The position numbers were made by a program, and so were the translations under genes. Under the pieces are notes generated by a model. It saw only the letters and a program-made list of their open reading frames with translations. It made no database searches and was not told the origin of the DNA. From Streptomyces sp. IMTB 2501 (GTDB taxonomy: Bacteria; Actinomycetota; Actinomycetes; Streptomycetales; Streptomycetaceae): DNA of 64,000 nt. The stretch covers positions 62,001-126,000 of the forward strand of contig NZ_MQUS01000010.1 in NCBI RefSeq assembly GCF_001953885.1, in the 5' to 3' direction. This document shows, piece by piece, positions 26,707 to 35,031 of this stretch (positions within the stretch are counted from its first letter, which is position 1; each line of letters starts with the position of its first letter).

Positions 26707-28353
26707 TCAACTCCGCACGCGGCGGATGACGCGTCCGACGACCACGCGGCGCAACCCGGAAAGGCCATCCGCGACACGCACGGCGAGACAGCCACTGCTG
26801 GTGGCGTACGGCTGGAGCAGCAGCACCCGTCCCCGACGGCCCATCCGTACCAGCCGCCTGAGGCCGGATCCCGCACGAAGCGGCCTCGTGGCCGACTCGC
26901 CGTCCCGGAAGGTCAGGGTCACCCAGGCATCCCAGGTGGTGATCGTGCCGCCTTCACAGAGCGCCGCCACGTCGGCAGTGACGACGGCGCGCCAGCCGTG
27001 TCCGCCTGGCTCGGCTTCCCACGCCGCCTCGTACCGGTGTGCCGCGCCCGTCACCCGGTGCCGCAACTCGACGGTCGCCCGCTCCGGGCCGGCATGCGCG
27101 GTCCTGCCGTAGAGGTCGGCCAGTCGTAGTTCGAGCACGAGCCGGCGACCCGCACCCACGTTCCCGAGAACGTAGAAGGGCAGCAGTGCGACCGGGGCGT
27201 CGGCGAGACCGTCGAGCACGATCTCGTCCGTTCCCTCGGGGGCGGAACTCGCCTCGTCCCACAGCGGACGCCGAGCGTCACCAGCGTACGGCGGCGTCAG
27301 CCGCGGCGGGTTGGCCGCCAACTCGGCCAGCCTCCGGGTGCCCGCGGCTTTTCGCTCGCGTCCGAGCAGTACCTCGGTGCGCCAGCGGGCAGCGAGAGTG
27401 GCCCGGCGCACGGCCTCCGCCTCGAAGGCGCCCACGTGCTCACGGGCGATCCGCCACCAGGCGTCCTGGTACTCCGTCGTACGCTGCGGCAGTTCGCGCA
27501 GGTACACAGGGAGATCGAACTCTAGGAATTTCGTCTGCGCGGCGATCAGCAGATCCTGGTCGCCGCTGTCCCGCATGATCTCCAGCACCTGCTGATGGGC
27601 AGTGACCCTGTCCTGCCAGTTCTGGATCCGGTCCCGGCGCAGCGAGATCGAAGCCTGGCCGGTGCCATAGCGCACATGCCAGATGTAGACGGGTTCGGGC
27701 GTGACGGCGAAGCGCGGCCCGGCCGCGTAGACACGCGCGGTGAACACGAAGTCCTCGTAGTGCGCCGCGCCGTCGGGGAAACGGATCCGCCGGGACACCA
27801 GGAAGTCACGGCGGTAGATCTTGTTCACCGACAGTGTGTCCCACAGCGTCTGCGGGCGCCCGGCCACCCCGTCGTGCACCGACTCCGTCGTGAACAACTG
27901 TTCCTGCCAGGGGATTTCACGTCCCCCGGGCAGCTCGCGCCGAACGCACAGGCCTGCCGCCACATCGGCGCCATGCCGGAGCGCGCCGGCGAGAAGCGTG
28001 TCCACAGCCTTCGGCGGAAGCACGTCGTCGCTGTCGAGGAACACGAGCCACGGGTGGCGGGCCGCGTCGATACCGTCGTTGCGCGGGGTGCCGCAGCCGC
28101 CGCTGTTGGCGGCACGGCGTACGACGCGCACCCGCGGCTCGCTGGCCGCGAGCTGTCCCAGTACGTGAGGTGTGTCGTCGGTGGAAGCGTCGTCCACGAC
28201 GACGACCTCGCCGACCGTATCGCCCTGTGCGAGAGCCGAGGCGACCGCCTCCGCGACGTGCTCCGCGTCGTTGTAGGCGATGACCACCACCGTAACCGCC
28301 GCATCGTTCGCGTTGGACAACTCTGCTCCCATTCGTGCGGTCGTGGCAGGCAT
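26707..28353 (-). CDS. Glycosyltransferase family 2 protein with C-terminal beta domain
   Basis: A 548-residue GT2 enzyme: VTVVVIAYNDAEHVAEAVAS, VVVVDDASTDDTP, and the donor/metal site WLVFLDSDDVLPP, then a family-typical TLSVNKIYRRDFL and HYEDFVFTARVYAAGP. Residues about 330-548 carry no transferase motif and look beta-rich (ELRLADLYGRTAHAGPERAT), a tail seen in teichoic-acid or TarS-like transferases. ATG 28353 abuts a GGAGG sequence with no spacing; ATG 28332 is the alternative. Its stop faces the GT2/TagF-like gene with only 12 bases between them. Confidence 0.85.
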   Translation of the reverse strand: MPATTARMGAELSNANDAAVTVVVIAYNDAEHVAEAVASALAQGDTVGEVVVVDDASTDDTPHVLGQLAASEPRVRVVRRAANSGGCGTPRNDGIDAARHPWLVFLDSDDVLPPKAVDTLLAGALRHGADVAAGLCVRRELPGGREIPWQEQLFTTESVHDGVAGRPQTLWDTLSVNKIYRRDFLVSRRIRFPDGAAHYEDFVFTARVYAAGPRFAVTPEPVYIWHVRYGTGQASISLRRDRIQNWQDRVTAHQQVLEIMRDSGDQDLLIAAQTKFLEFDLPVYLRELPQRTTEYQDAWWRIAREHVGAFEAEAVRRATLAARWRTEVLLGRERKAAGTRRLAELAANPPRLTPPYAGDARRPLWDEASSAPEGTDEIVLDGLADAPVALLPFYVLGNVGAGRRLVLELRLADLYGRTAHAGPERATVELRHRVTGAAHRYEAAWEAEPGGHGWRAVVTADVAALCEGGTITTWDAWVTLTFRDGESATRPLRAGSGLRRLVRMGRRGRVLLLQPYATSSGCLAVRVADGLSGLRRVVVGRVIRRVRS

Positions 28354-28401
28354 CCTCCGCCGTTGACGGAGCAGAGGAGCCGGTGGGCGGGACCCGATGA
28401 A

Positions 28402-28420
28402 CTCCTACATTATGTGGGAC
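28402..28420. promoter_or_regulatory. BlaI-like operator, box D (weaker)
   Basis: CTCCTACATTATGTGGGAC fits the core YTACA-N3-YGTR of the other boxes, with GTG in place of GTA. Read leftward it overlaps a -10-like CATAAT about 60 bases upstream of the GT2 start at 28353. A still weaker match (TTACCCGACGTG, 28531-28542) lies toward the M56 gene. Confidence 0.45.
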
Positions 28421-28609
28421 CACGCTGACGGGCGTCCGGCACCGTGTGCGGCATGATGCCGCACTGGCTCCCCGACCAGCTGAAGCCGGAGCGTAGCTGG
28501 ATGCCACGGATTGCAGAACTAACTGAGGTCTTACCCGACGTGCGTCAAACAGGCTGGTAGCCGTGCTGTACTGGAGCGCCGAGGGCGAGGAGCGGACGTC
28601 GACGAGAGC

Positions 28610-28744
28610 ATGACCATGGCCCAGTGGACGACGACGCAGTGGCCCGGTGACAGGGCGGCCAGTGAACGGGCGCACAGGACGGTCGACGGCCTCGTCCCCA
28701 CCGACGAGGTGGCGCTGCGCGCATTGCGCGACGTCCGGAGTTGA
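28610..28744 (+). CDS. Possible small protein, 44 residues
   Basis: From ATG 28610 a short frame with strong G/C third-position bias encodes MTMAQWTTTQWPGDRAASER, then AHRTVDGLVPTDEVALRALR and DVRS. It ends 18 bases before the M56 protease start on the same strand. There is no good ribosome binding site directly before it (GAGGAG is about 17 bases away), and the frame is open further upstream, so it may be a remnant. It would sit between the weak BlaI boxes and the M56 gene. Confidence 0.3.
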   Translation: MTMAQWTTTQWPGDRAASERAHRTVDGLVPTDEVALRALRDVRS

Positions 28745-28762
28745 AGGCTGCCCGGAGTTGAT

Positions 28763-29674
28763 GTGCGCATCACTGTCTACCTCCTCCTCCTGGCCCCGGC
28801 CGCACTCGCGTTCCTCGGCCCGCGCCTGGCACGCCATCTGGCCCCGGCTGCCCTGGTGCGCGCACTGACAGGGATGAGCATCATCGCGGCGGCCGCCACC
28901 GTGTGGGGTCTGACTGTCCTGACAGTGGGTGGGCTGGGACGTACCGATGCTTTCCAGGACGAGGCACACAGCAGCCCCGCCGCCCTGGCCCGCTATGACC
29001 CGGTTCCCGACGTCATGGGGGTGGTGGCCGGCGGACTGCTGATGGGCGGGTTGCTCCGGGCTCTTACGGTCGTACGGCGCCGATGGTCTTCGCTGCGCGC
29101 GCTCGCCCCGCTGAGGAGACGGCCCGCCGCCGGTGACCTGGCCGTGGTCGAGGCGGACCGGCCGGACGCGTACGCGCTGCCGGGGCGACCGCGGAGAGTC
29201 GTGGTGACCACCGCGATGCTGCGCGCTCTGCCTGCCGACGAGTTGGCTGTGCTGCTCGCCCACGAACGTGCCCACCTGCTTCACCGACACCATCTTTACG
29301 CAGCGGTCGCCGACGCGGCGGCCGCCTGCAACCCGATGCTGGGGTCGGTGCGCGATCACATCACCTTCCACATCGAACGCTGGGCGGATGAGGAAGCCGC
29401 GCGGACGACCGGCAGCCGCCCGCTGGCGGCCCGTTCCCTGATCCGTGCCGCGCTGGCGACCGCCGATGCCGCCGGCACACATGAGCCGCAGGGAGTCCTG
29501 GCCTATCTGCGGTACAGGGTCACTGTGCGCGTCGGTGCGCTACGGGCCGAACGCCCGAACAACCACTGGGGCGCGGCCCTTCCCGCCGTGGCCGTCACCG
29601 CCCTGACCTGCTTGGCCTTCGCCGAAGTCACTTGCGACCTGGCCCGTTGCCTGCGCGTTCTGCACCTGTCCTGA
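28763..29674 (+). CDS. M56 family membrane metallopeptidase (BlaR1-like, no sensor domain)
   Basis: A 303-residue membrane zinc peptidase. It has hydrophobic segments at about residues 3-20, 34-58 and 82-102 and again near the C-terminus (WGAALPAVAVTALTCLAFAE). The zinc motif is LLAHERAHLLHRHH (HExxH), with a downstream ERWADEEAAR that can supply the third ligand. In BlaR1/MecR1 this domain cleaves the repressor BlaI after a penicillin-binding sensor is acylated. Here the extracellular sensor is absent, as in many actinobacterial M56 proteins, so the signal must come from elsewhere. The blaI gene is convergent, 76 bases away, not in an operon with it. Confidence 0.85.
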   Translation: MRITVYLLLLAPAALAFLGPRLARHLAPAALVRALTGMSIIAAAATVWGLTVLTVGGLGRTDAFQDEAHSSPAALARYDPVPDVMGVVAGGLLMGGLLRALTVVRRRWSSLRALAPLRRRPAAGDLAVVEADRPDAYALPGRPRRVVVTTAMLRALPADELAVLLAHERAHLLHRHHLYAAVADAAAACNPMLGSVRDHITFHIERWADEEAARTTGSRPLAARSLIRAALATADAAGTHEPQGVLAYLRYRVTVRVGALRAERPNNHWGAALPAVAVTALTCLAFAEVTCDLARCLRVLHLS

Positions 29675-29750
29675 GGGCGACCCCGGCAACTGCCAGGTGT
29701 GCACGGCGCGGAACGCGAATGTCTGATCCGTGGTGTTCCTCACCGGGGTG

Positions 29751-30131
29751 CTATGCGTCCGGGCCGAGCAGAGCGCGCAGCGCGGCTTCGTCCGCGGGGT
29801 CGAGGGTCTCGACGAAGCGCTGCAGCACGGCTGCGCGATCGTGGCCGCGCTCCAACACGGTCTTCATCTGCTCGGCGGAAACGCGGGCCGCTTCCTGGCG
29901 CGGGTGATAGGCGTGAGCTCGACCGACGCGCTCGCGCTCCAGCATCCCCTTGGTGTGCAGCCGGCCCAATACCGTGAGTACGGTCTTGTAGGCGAGTCCC
30001 GGTGCCAGGGCACTCTGGACGGCGCTTGCGGTCATGGGCTCCGCAGCACTCCAGAGCACGGCCATGATCTCGGCTTCCAGGGCCCCGCTAGCTCTGCGGT
30101 CGGCGTGCTCGCCACCGCTGTCCTGAGCCAT
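29751..30131 (-). CDS. BlaI/MecI/CopY family transcriptional repressor
   Basis: The 126-residue product is a winged-helix repressor of the BlaI family: ALEAEIMAVLWSAAEPMTAS, then KTVLTVLGRLHTKGMLERER as recognition helix and wing, and a C-terminal dimerisation part with VETLDPADEAALRALL. In characterised systems it binds TACA/TGTA dyads and is inactivated by cleavage by an M56 protease. ATG 30131 has GGAGGG six bases upstream. It diverges from the class A PBP gene, with box B between them, and is convergent with the M56 gene. Four similar boxes nearby make it the likely local master repressor. Confidence 0.88.
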   Translation of the reverse strand: MAQDSGGEHADRRASGALEAEIMAVLWSAAEPMTASAVQSALAPGLAYKTVLTVLGRLHTKGMLERERVGRAHAYHPRQEAARVSAEQMKTVLERGHDRAAVLQRFVETLDPADEAALRALLGPDA

Positions 30132-30231
30132 GCCCGACCCTCCCGTTCCTCCCGCGCTCGCGCCATGCCCGATCCTACGCGCCGTAGGGCCTTGCCAAGG
30201 GGGGCCGGTTCCGGCACGCATCGAGCACTGG

Positions 30232-30252
30232 TTAGTCTTACAAGACGTAGTA
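30232..30252. promoter_or_regulatory. BlaI-like operator, box B
   Basis: The sequence around TAGTCTTACAAGACGTAGTA lies between the divergent blaI (start 30131) and PBP (start 30371) genes. It contains TACA-AGA-CGTA and an overlapping dyad GTCTT-AC-AAGAC (30235-30246). Its left half is identical to box A. The position suits simultaneous autorepression and PBP control. Confidence 0.68.
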
Positions 30253-30370
30253 GCTTTCCGGGAGCATCAGTCCGCCCGCAGGTCAGGTCCCCTGTCGCGA
30301 CCCACGGTGACGAGGCACGATCGGTTTCGCGGCGGTGTGTGGGCTCGCGCCTGGCCGAGGAGTGGCGAGT

Positions 30371-32836
30371 ATGAGTGAACACCGACGTCGGACGTCGGGG
30401 AGGACCGGGCCGTCCGGCTCGGGCGGCGTGCCGCATGGCGGCCGGGCCGAGGCGCGCAGGGCTGCCCGGGGCGACGGCGGTCGGCGACGCCGCGCGGCGG
30501 ACACTCGGCGTGCCCAGGCCGGTCGCTCCGGCCGGCGCCGCCTCATCGACTACCCGCGGGCGGACAAGCACGGCCTTCGGCGGTGGCTGCCCTCGTGGAA
30601 GCAGGTGCTCGGCACCTTCCTGGTGTTCGTCGGCGGCCTGGTGGGCCTGTTCGGGTACGCCTACGCCACGACGACGATCCCCAGCGCTAATCCCAGCACA
30701 CAGGCTCAGAGCAACACCTACTACTGGTCGGACGGCTCGGTCATGACCACGCAGGGGTCGACCAACCGGCTGAATGTCGACCTCGCCCAGGTCCCGAAGC
30801 TGGTGCAGTGGGACTTCCTCGCCGCGGAGAACGCCACCTTCTACTCCGACCCGGGTGTCGACACACAGGGCATGCTGCGCGCCGTCTACCACATGGCCAC
30901 CGGTGGCGAGGTGCAGTCCGGGTCCACCATCACCCAGCAGTTCGTGAAGAACACCTACCTCAGCCAGGACCAGTCGGTCACCCGCAAGCTCAGGGAGATC
31001 ATGATCTCCCTGAAGATCGGCGGCCAGATGTCCAAGCAGCAGATCCTCCAGGGCTATCTCAACAGCTGCTACTACGGCCGCGACGCGTACGGCATCGAGG
31101 CCGCGGCGCGCACCTACTACCACGAGCACGCCTCCCAGCTGACCGTCAGCCAGGGCGCCTTCATCGCCGCCACGGTCAACGAGCCGAGCCTGCTGATGCA
31201 CGCCGACAGCGACCCGCAGGCCAAGGCCCAGGCCGCGGCGCGCTGGAAGTACGTGCTGGACCGCATGGTCAGGATCAACAAGATCACCGCCGCGCAGGAA
31301 CAGCAGTACCTGGACGCCGGGTTCCCGACGCCCAAGTCCTACGCTCCGTCGGCGGGGATGTCCGGCCAGACCGGCTACCTGGTGCAGACCGCGGAGAAGT
31401 ACGTCGAAGCCCACACATCCCTCACGGACCAGCAGTTGGGCCACGGCGGCTATCAGATTTACACCACCTTCAACAAGAAGAGGGTGAACGCGCTGTCGGC
31501 GTCCGTCGCGGCGATGGAGCACAAGCACCTCGACCCGCAACACCGCTCGGCCGACAAGGACGTCCAGGTCGGGGCGGCGTCCATCGATCCGTCCACCGGC
31601 GCGGTCGTGGCGCTGTACGGCGGCGCGGGCTGGAACAAGGGCCACTGGACGGACAACGCGGACGCCACCGGTGTGCCGGTCGGCTCCACCTTCAAGCCGA
31701 TCGACCTGGCCTCCGCCCTGGACCACGGTGCCGTCCTGTCCCCGGGCCAGCAGGCCTCGCCGATCACCCCGGACTCCAAGTTCAACGGCAACGACGGCAT
31801 CACCATCAAGAACCGGCAGGGCCAGGAGATGCCGGACCCGGGCGACCCCACGGGGCTCCTCCACCAGCGCAACGACGTGCCCACGAAGTGGGGTTACATC
31901 ACCCTGCGCAAGGCCATGGAGCAGTCGGTCAACACCCCCTACGTCCAGCTCGGCGAGTACGTCGGCTACGACAACGTGGAGGGCGAGGCCCTCAAGGCGG
32001 GTCTGCTGCGCAAGAGCCTTCAGTTCGACACCCCCGGCTTCTACATCGGCACCTCCACTCCGTCGGCGATCCGCATGGCCGACGTGTATGCCACCTTCGA
32101 CGACGAGGGTGTCCAGCACGAGCCGTACTCGGTGACCAAGGTCGTCGCCGACGGCCGGCAACTGCCCGGCTTCGATGCGCCGAAGGGCACCGCTGCCATG
32201 CCTTCCTCGACCGCCGACACCGTCACCGACGTCCTGCAAGGTGTCGTGAAGAGCGGAACCGGAACCAACGCCCAGGCCCTGGGCCGCCCGGTGGCCGGCA
32301 AGACCGGCACCACCGACGACTACAAGTCCGCCTGGTTCATCGGCTACACCCCCCAGCTGACCACGGCGGTCAGCATGTTCAAGGAGGATCCGAAGAACGC
32401 CGGCCTGCAGTCGATGCAGGGCGTCGGCGGCTTCTCCAAGGTCTTCGGCGCCGACATGCCCACCGAGGTGTGGACGGGCTACATGACCGCCGCCCTCCAG
32501 GGACAGCCCGTACGCCAGTTCCCGGCCGCACCTTCGCTGGGCCAGGGCGCCAACGAATTCGGCACCCCGACGGCCACGCCCAAGCCCACCGCGAGCAGCC
32601 CATCGGCCACCCCGGCCACGCCGAGTCCCACCCCCGGTGACTGCCATCACCGGAAGAAGGGCTGCGTGAGCCCGAGCCCGACCGACACCTCCGGAGCGAC
32701 TACCACGGGTGGGACCGACGGCGGCCTGACCGGCGGCGCGGGCGACGGTGGTCTGCTGGGCGGCACCACCGGCGGCGGCACCTCACCCACGCCCCCTCCC
32801 ACCCCTACATCCACCCACCGCGGCCGGCATCCGTAA
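30371..32836 (+). CDS. Class A penicillin-binding protein (transglycosylase/transpeptidase)
   Basis: An 821-residue bifunctional peptidoglycan synthase. A basic cytoplasmic tail (1-75) and one membrane anchor (about 78-100) precede a GT51 domain (about 140-300) with AAENATFYSDPGVD, SGSTITQQFVKN and RKLREIMISLKI, and then a transpeptidase domain. The transpeptidase motifs are STFK (Ser439-Lys442), SVN (519-521) and KTGTT (644-648). The tail after about 735 is Pro/Thr/Ser/Gly-rich. In GT51 the usual EDxxF reads ENATF, keeping the catalytic Glu153 but changing the next Asp to Asn. ATG 30371 follows GAGGAG. It is divergent from blaI and ends before a strong hairpin. Confidence 0.93.
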   Translation: MSEHRRRTSGRTGPSGSGGVPHGGRAEARRAARGDGGRRRRAADTRRAQAGRSGRRRLIDYPRADKHGLRRWLPSWKQVLGTFLVFVGGLVGLFGYAYATTTIPSANPSTQAQSNTYYWSDGSVMTTQGSTNRLNVDLAQVPKLVQWDFLAAENATFYSDPGVDTQGMLRAVYHMATGGEVQSGSTITQQFVKNTYLSQDQSVTRKLREIMISLKIGGQMSKQQILQGYLNSCYYGRDAYGIEAAARTYYHEHASQLTVSQGAFIAATVNEPSLLMHADSDPQAKAQAAARWKYVLDRMVRINKITAAQEQQYLDAGFPTPKSYAPSAGMSGQTGYLVQTAEKYVEAHTSLTDQQLGHGGYQIYTTFNKKRVNALSASVAAMEHKHLDPQHRSADKDVQVGAASIDPSTGAVVALYGGAGWNKGHWTDNADATGVPVGSTFKPIDLASALDHGAVLSPGQQASPITPDSKFNGNDGITIKNRQGQEMPDPGDPTGLLHQRNDVPTKWGYITLRKAMEQSVNTPYVQLGEYVGYDNVEGEALKAGLLRKSLQFDTPGFYIGTSTPSAIRMADVYATFDDEGVQHEPYSVTKVVADGRQLPGFDAPKGTAAMPSSTADTVTDVLQGVVKSGTGTNAQALGRPVAGKTGTTDDYKSAWFIGYTPQLTTAVSMFKEDPKNAGLQSMQGVGGFSKVFGADMPTEVWTGYMTAALQGQPVRQFPAAPSLGQGANEFGTPTATPKPTASSPSATPATPSPTPGDCHHRKKGCVSPSPTDTSGATTTGGTDGGLTGGAGDGGLLGGTTGGGTSPTPPPTPTSTHRGRHP

Positions 32837-32899
32837 AACGGCGGCCGGGCCAAGGCACGCCGCTCACGGCTTCACCGACTCTCTTCAGCAGGAGTAAGG

Positions 32900-32929
32900 C
32901 GGGCGTCCAGCACCAGCGCTGGACGCCCG
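32900..32929 (+). terminator. Hairpin terminator after the PBP gene
   Basis: A 12-base-pair stem (CGGGCGTCCAGC pairing with GCTGGACGCCCG) with a six-base loop begins 63 bases after the PBP stop. No U tract follows, as is common for actinobacterial terminators. Confidence 0.7.
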
Positions 32930-33001
32930 TCACACATACGTCACGGCTGCCCGCAACGCTCACTGCTGTCCCCAGCTCAACTGCGGCGGCACCGACAGCT
33001 G

Positions 33002-33024
33002 ATCTACTACAAGATGTAGGAGAT
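33002..33024. promoter_or_regulatory. BlaI-like operator, box C
   Basis: A 23-base dyad centred at 33013. The nine-base arms ATCTACTAC and GTAGGAGAT match at eight of nine positions around AAGAT, and the core TACA-AGA-TGTA is the best BlaI-type core in the window. It lies 40 bases upstream of the DedA start codon. Confidence 0.7.
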
Positions 33025-33064
33025 AGGGTGAGTGCAGGGGTGCGCAGAGGGGGAGGAGTCACCG

Positions 33065-33721
33065 ATGACACCAGGTCCCATGGCCGTCGCAGGGATGCTG
33101 GCACTGGATCCGCACGCGATGCTGGCGAGGTTCGGAGCCTGGGCGGTCTTGGTGGTGGTTTTCGCCGAGACCGGACTGCCCGCCCTCGGTGTTTTCCTGC
33201 CCGGGGACACGCTGCTCCTGCCGGCCGGGCTGGCGTGCTCGCTGAGCACGCTGGGTACAGCCCGTTTGCCGTTGCCGCTGGTGCTGCTGTGTGCGGGGGT
33301 GGGCTCCATCGCGGGGGCGCAGACCGGGTTCTGGCTGGGCCGACGTGGAGGGCGGTCGACTCGGTTGCGTCGGCCGGAGGGACAGGGGCAGGCCCGCATG
33401 CGGCGAGCTGAGGAACTGTTCACACGGTACGGACCCCGGCGGGCGGTGGTGCTGGGGCGGTTCGTGCCGGTGGTGCGGACCCTGGTTCATCCAGCAGCCG
33501 GGCTGCTGGGTATGCCGACGGCGTCCTTCATCCTGTGGCAGGCGATCGCCGGACTCGCCTGGTCACAGTCGCTGGTCTTGGCCGGTTACGCACTCGGCGA
33601 GAGCGGGCGGCGGGGAACGGTGTACCTGGCTCCTGCCATCGCCGCGGTCGTCGCCCTCGGCCTGCTGCCCCCCGCTGTCCAATGGGTGCGTGCCCGCCGA
33701 ACCAATGGTCGTCGGCCGTAG
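33065..33721 (+). CDS. DedA family membrane protein
   Basis: A 218-residue integral membrane protein of the DedA/SNARE-associated family. VVFAETGLPALGVFLPGDTL, then LLPAGLA, is the conserved N-terminal half. RFVPVVRTLVHPAAGLLGMP is the conserved Arg/Pro motif of the second half, and a basic C-terminus follows the last helix. DedA proteins act in lipid-carrier (undecaprenyl phosphate) or phospholipid translocation, which fits the neighbouring teichoic acid and peptidoglycan genes. ATG 33065 is chosen over upstream starts because GGAGGAG precedes it. BlaI box C lies directly upstream. Confidence 0.9.
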   Translation: MTPGPMAVAGMLALDPHAMLARFGAWAVLVVVFAETGLPALGVFLPGDTLLLPAGLACSLSTLGTARLPLPLVLLCAGVGSIAGAQTGFWLGRRGGRSTRLRRPEGQGQARMRRAEELFTRYGPRRAVVLGRFVPVVRTLVHPAAGLLGMPTASFILWQAIAGLAWSQSLVLAGYALGESGRRGTVYLAPAIAAVVALGLLPPAVQWVRARRTNGRRP

Positions 33722-34236
33722 CGGGTCGTGCGATGTCCCAGGCGGACATGCCCTCTTGGTCCCGGTCGGATGCCGGACAGGCGTAGCGTCCGTGACGTTG
33801 ATGCCGATCAGGGCGGCGACCTGCGCCCGCGCCCCTTCCAAGCCCCTTTGACAGGGGGCGCGGAAGAACGCTGGTCAGATGTGGGCAGTACCGTTTCGGC
33901 TGCACCCCGGTCGACGGCCGTGGCGGCGCCGTAGTCCAGACAGGCCGGTCCGCGGACAGGCCCGGGATCCGGCGGAAGGGCGCTGATCATGCCGTGCCCG
34001 GTCGGCGAGCGGCCGCACCGGCTTGGACGCGGCAGTACGCGACGACCTCGGCTTCCTGTGGCAGTTCAGTGATCCGCCCCACCGGCTCATCGACAGGGAT
34101 GGGCTCGACGCGTCCGCGCGGTTAGTCGAGAGTGACCTCCTGAGGGATGCCTTCGCCCAGGCAGGTGTCCCGTGCGGCAGGGATCCTGGCCCGCTGAGTT
34201 CTGTCCGGCGGATCATGTGACCAGTAGGCTGCGACG
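33722..34236. other. Gap without supported gene
   Basis: About 515 bases between DedA and the methyltransferase. There is a GC-rich hairpin at 33827-33863 (stem CCGCGCCCC with GGGGCGCGG, long loop) that could end the dedA transcript. The short frames here show no recognisable motif. Confidence 0.45.
33827..33863 (+). terminator. Possible terminator downstream of dedA
   Basis: A nine- to ten-base-pair G/C stem with a loop of about 17 bases lies 106 bases after the DedA stop. The long loop makes it weaker evidence than the hairpins after the PBP and YncE/phosphoesterase genes. Confidence 0.35.
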
Positions 34237-35010
34237 ATGGAACGCTTAACCGACGTGCCCGAGAGCAGCGCCCAGCCTGCAGATCCGGCTCAGGCGAATG
34301 ACTACGACAGCTTCGCCGAGGCGTACTCGGCGGAAACAGAGAACAACCTCGTGAACGCGTACTACGCGCGGCCCGCGATGTTGGCCCTCGCCGGAGACGT
34401 GGCCGGTCGCCGGATCCTGGACGCCGGCTGTGGCTCCGGCCCCCTGTCCGCCGCACTGCGCGACCGCGGTGCCATCGTGACCGGCATCGACGCCAGCGCC
34501 GGGATGCTGGCGCTGGCCAGGAGGCGGCTCGGTGACGACGTAGCCCTGCACCTGGTCGACCTGAGCGACCGTCTGCCGTTCGCCGACGGTGCGTTCGACG
34601 ACGTGGTCGCGTCGCTGGTCCTGCACTACCTGGAGGACTGGGGGCCGACGCTGGCTGAGATACGGCGAGTGCTCAGGCCCGGCGGCCGGCTGATCGCGTC
34701 GGTGGACCACCCTTTCGTGGCCTACACGATCGAGGATCCTCGACCCGACTATTTCGCGACCACCAGCTATACCTTCGACTGGACGTTCAACGGGCAGCCC
34801 TACCCGATGAGGTTCTGGCGCAGGCCGTTGCATGCGATGACCGATGCCTTCACCGCCGCCGGCTTCTCCCTTGCCGTCATCAGCGAGCCGCAGCCCGACC
34901 CGGCCGCCCGTGAACTGTTCCCCGACGGCTTCCATGATCTGTCGACCAAAACCAACTTCCTGTTCTTCGTCGTCGAGGTACCGCCGTCGGCTACCGGCTC
35001 GGACGACTAG
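34237..35010 (+). CDS. Class I SAM-dependent methyltransferase
   Basis: A 257-residue UbiE/Methyltransf_11-type enzyme. Motif I is RILDAGCGSGPLSAALRDRG, the acidic residue after strand 2 is in VTGIDASAGML, and motif II is FDDVVASLVLHYLEDW, followed by VLRPGGRLIASVDHPF. The region YTFDWTFNGQPYPMRFWRRP after the core is typical of small-molecule methyltransferases. Substrate unknown. The start lies 26 bases after an in-frame-unrelated stop, without clear operon partners, and the gene is followed by IS fragments. Confidence 0.86.
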   Translation: MERLTDVPESSAQPADPAQANDYDSFAEAYSAETENNLVNAYYARPAMLALAGDVAGRRILDAGCGSGPLSAALRDRGAIVTGIDASAGMLALARRRLGDDVALHLVDLSDRLPFADGAFDDVVASLVLHYLEDWGPTLAEIRRVLRPGGRLIASVDHPFVAYTIEDPRPDYFATTSYTFDWTFNGQPYPMRFWRRPLHAMTDAFTAAGFSLAVISEPQPDPAARELFPDGFHDLSTKTNFLFFVVEVPPSATGSDD

Positions 35011-35031
35011 CCAGTCGCGGATCACGGGCGG

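Noticed and set aside
30032..32650. Very long open frame on the minus strand opposite the PBP gene
   Set aside because: It is the antisense shadow of a high-GC gene: composition is Arg/Gly/Val/His-rich, it has no domain motif, and the plus-strand PBP has all catalytic motifs.
34246..35031. Minus-strand frame opposite the second methyltransferase
   Set aside because: Only its first 38 residues (35032-35145) are meaningful, as the end of the IS5 transposase fragment; the rest is antisense.
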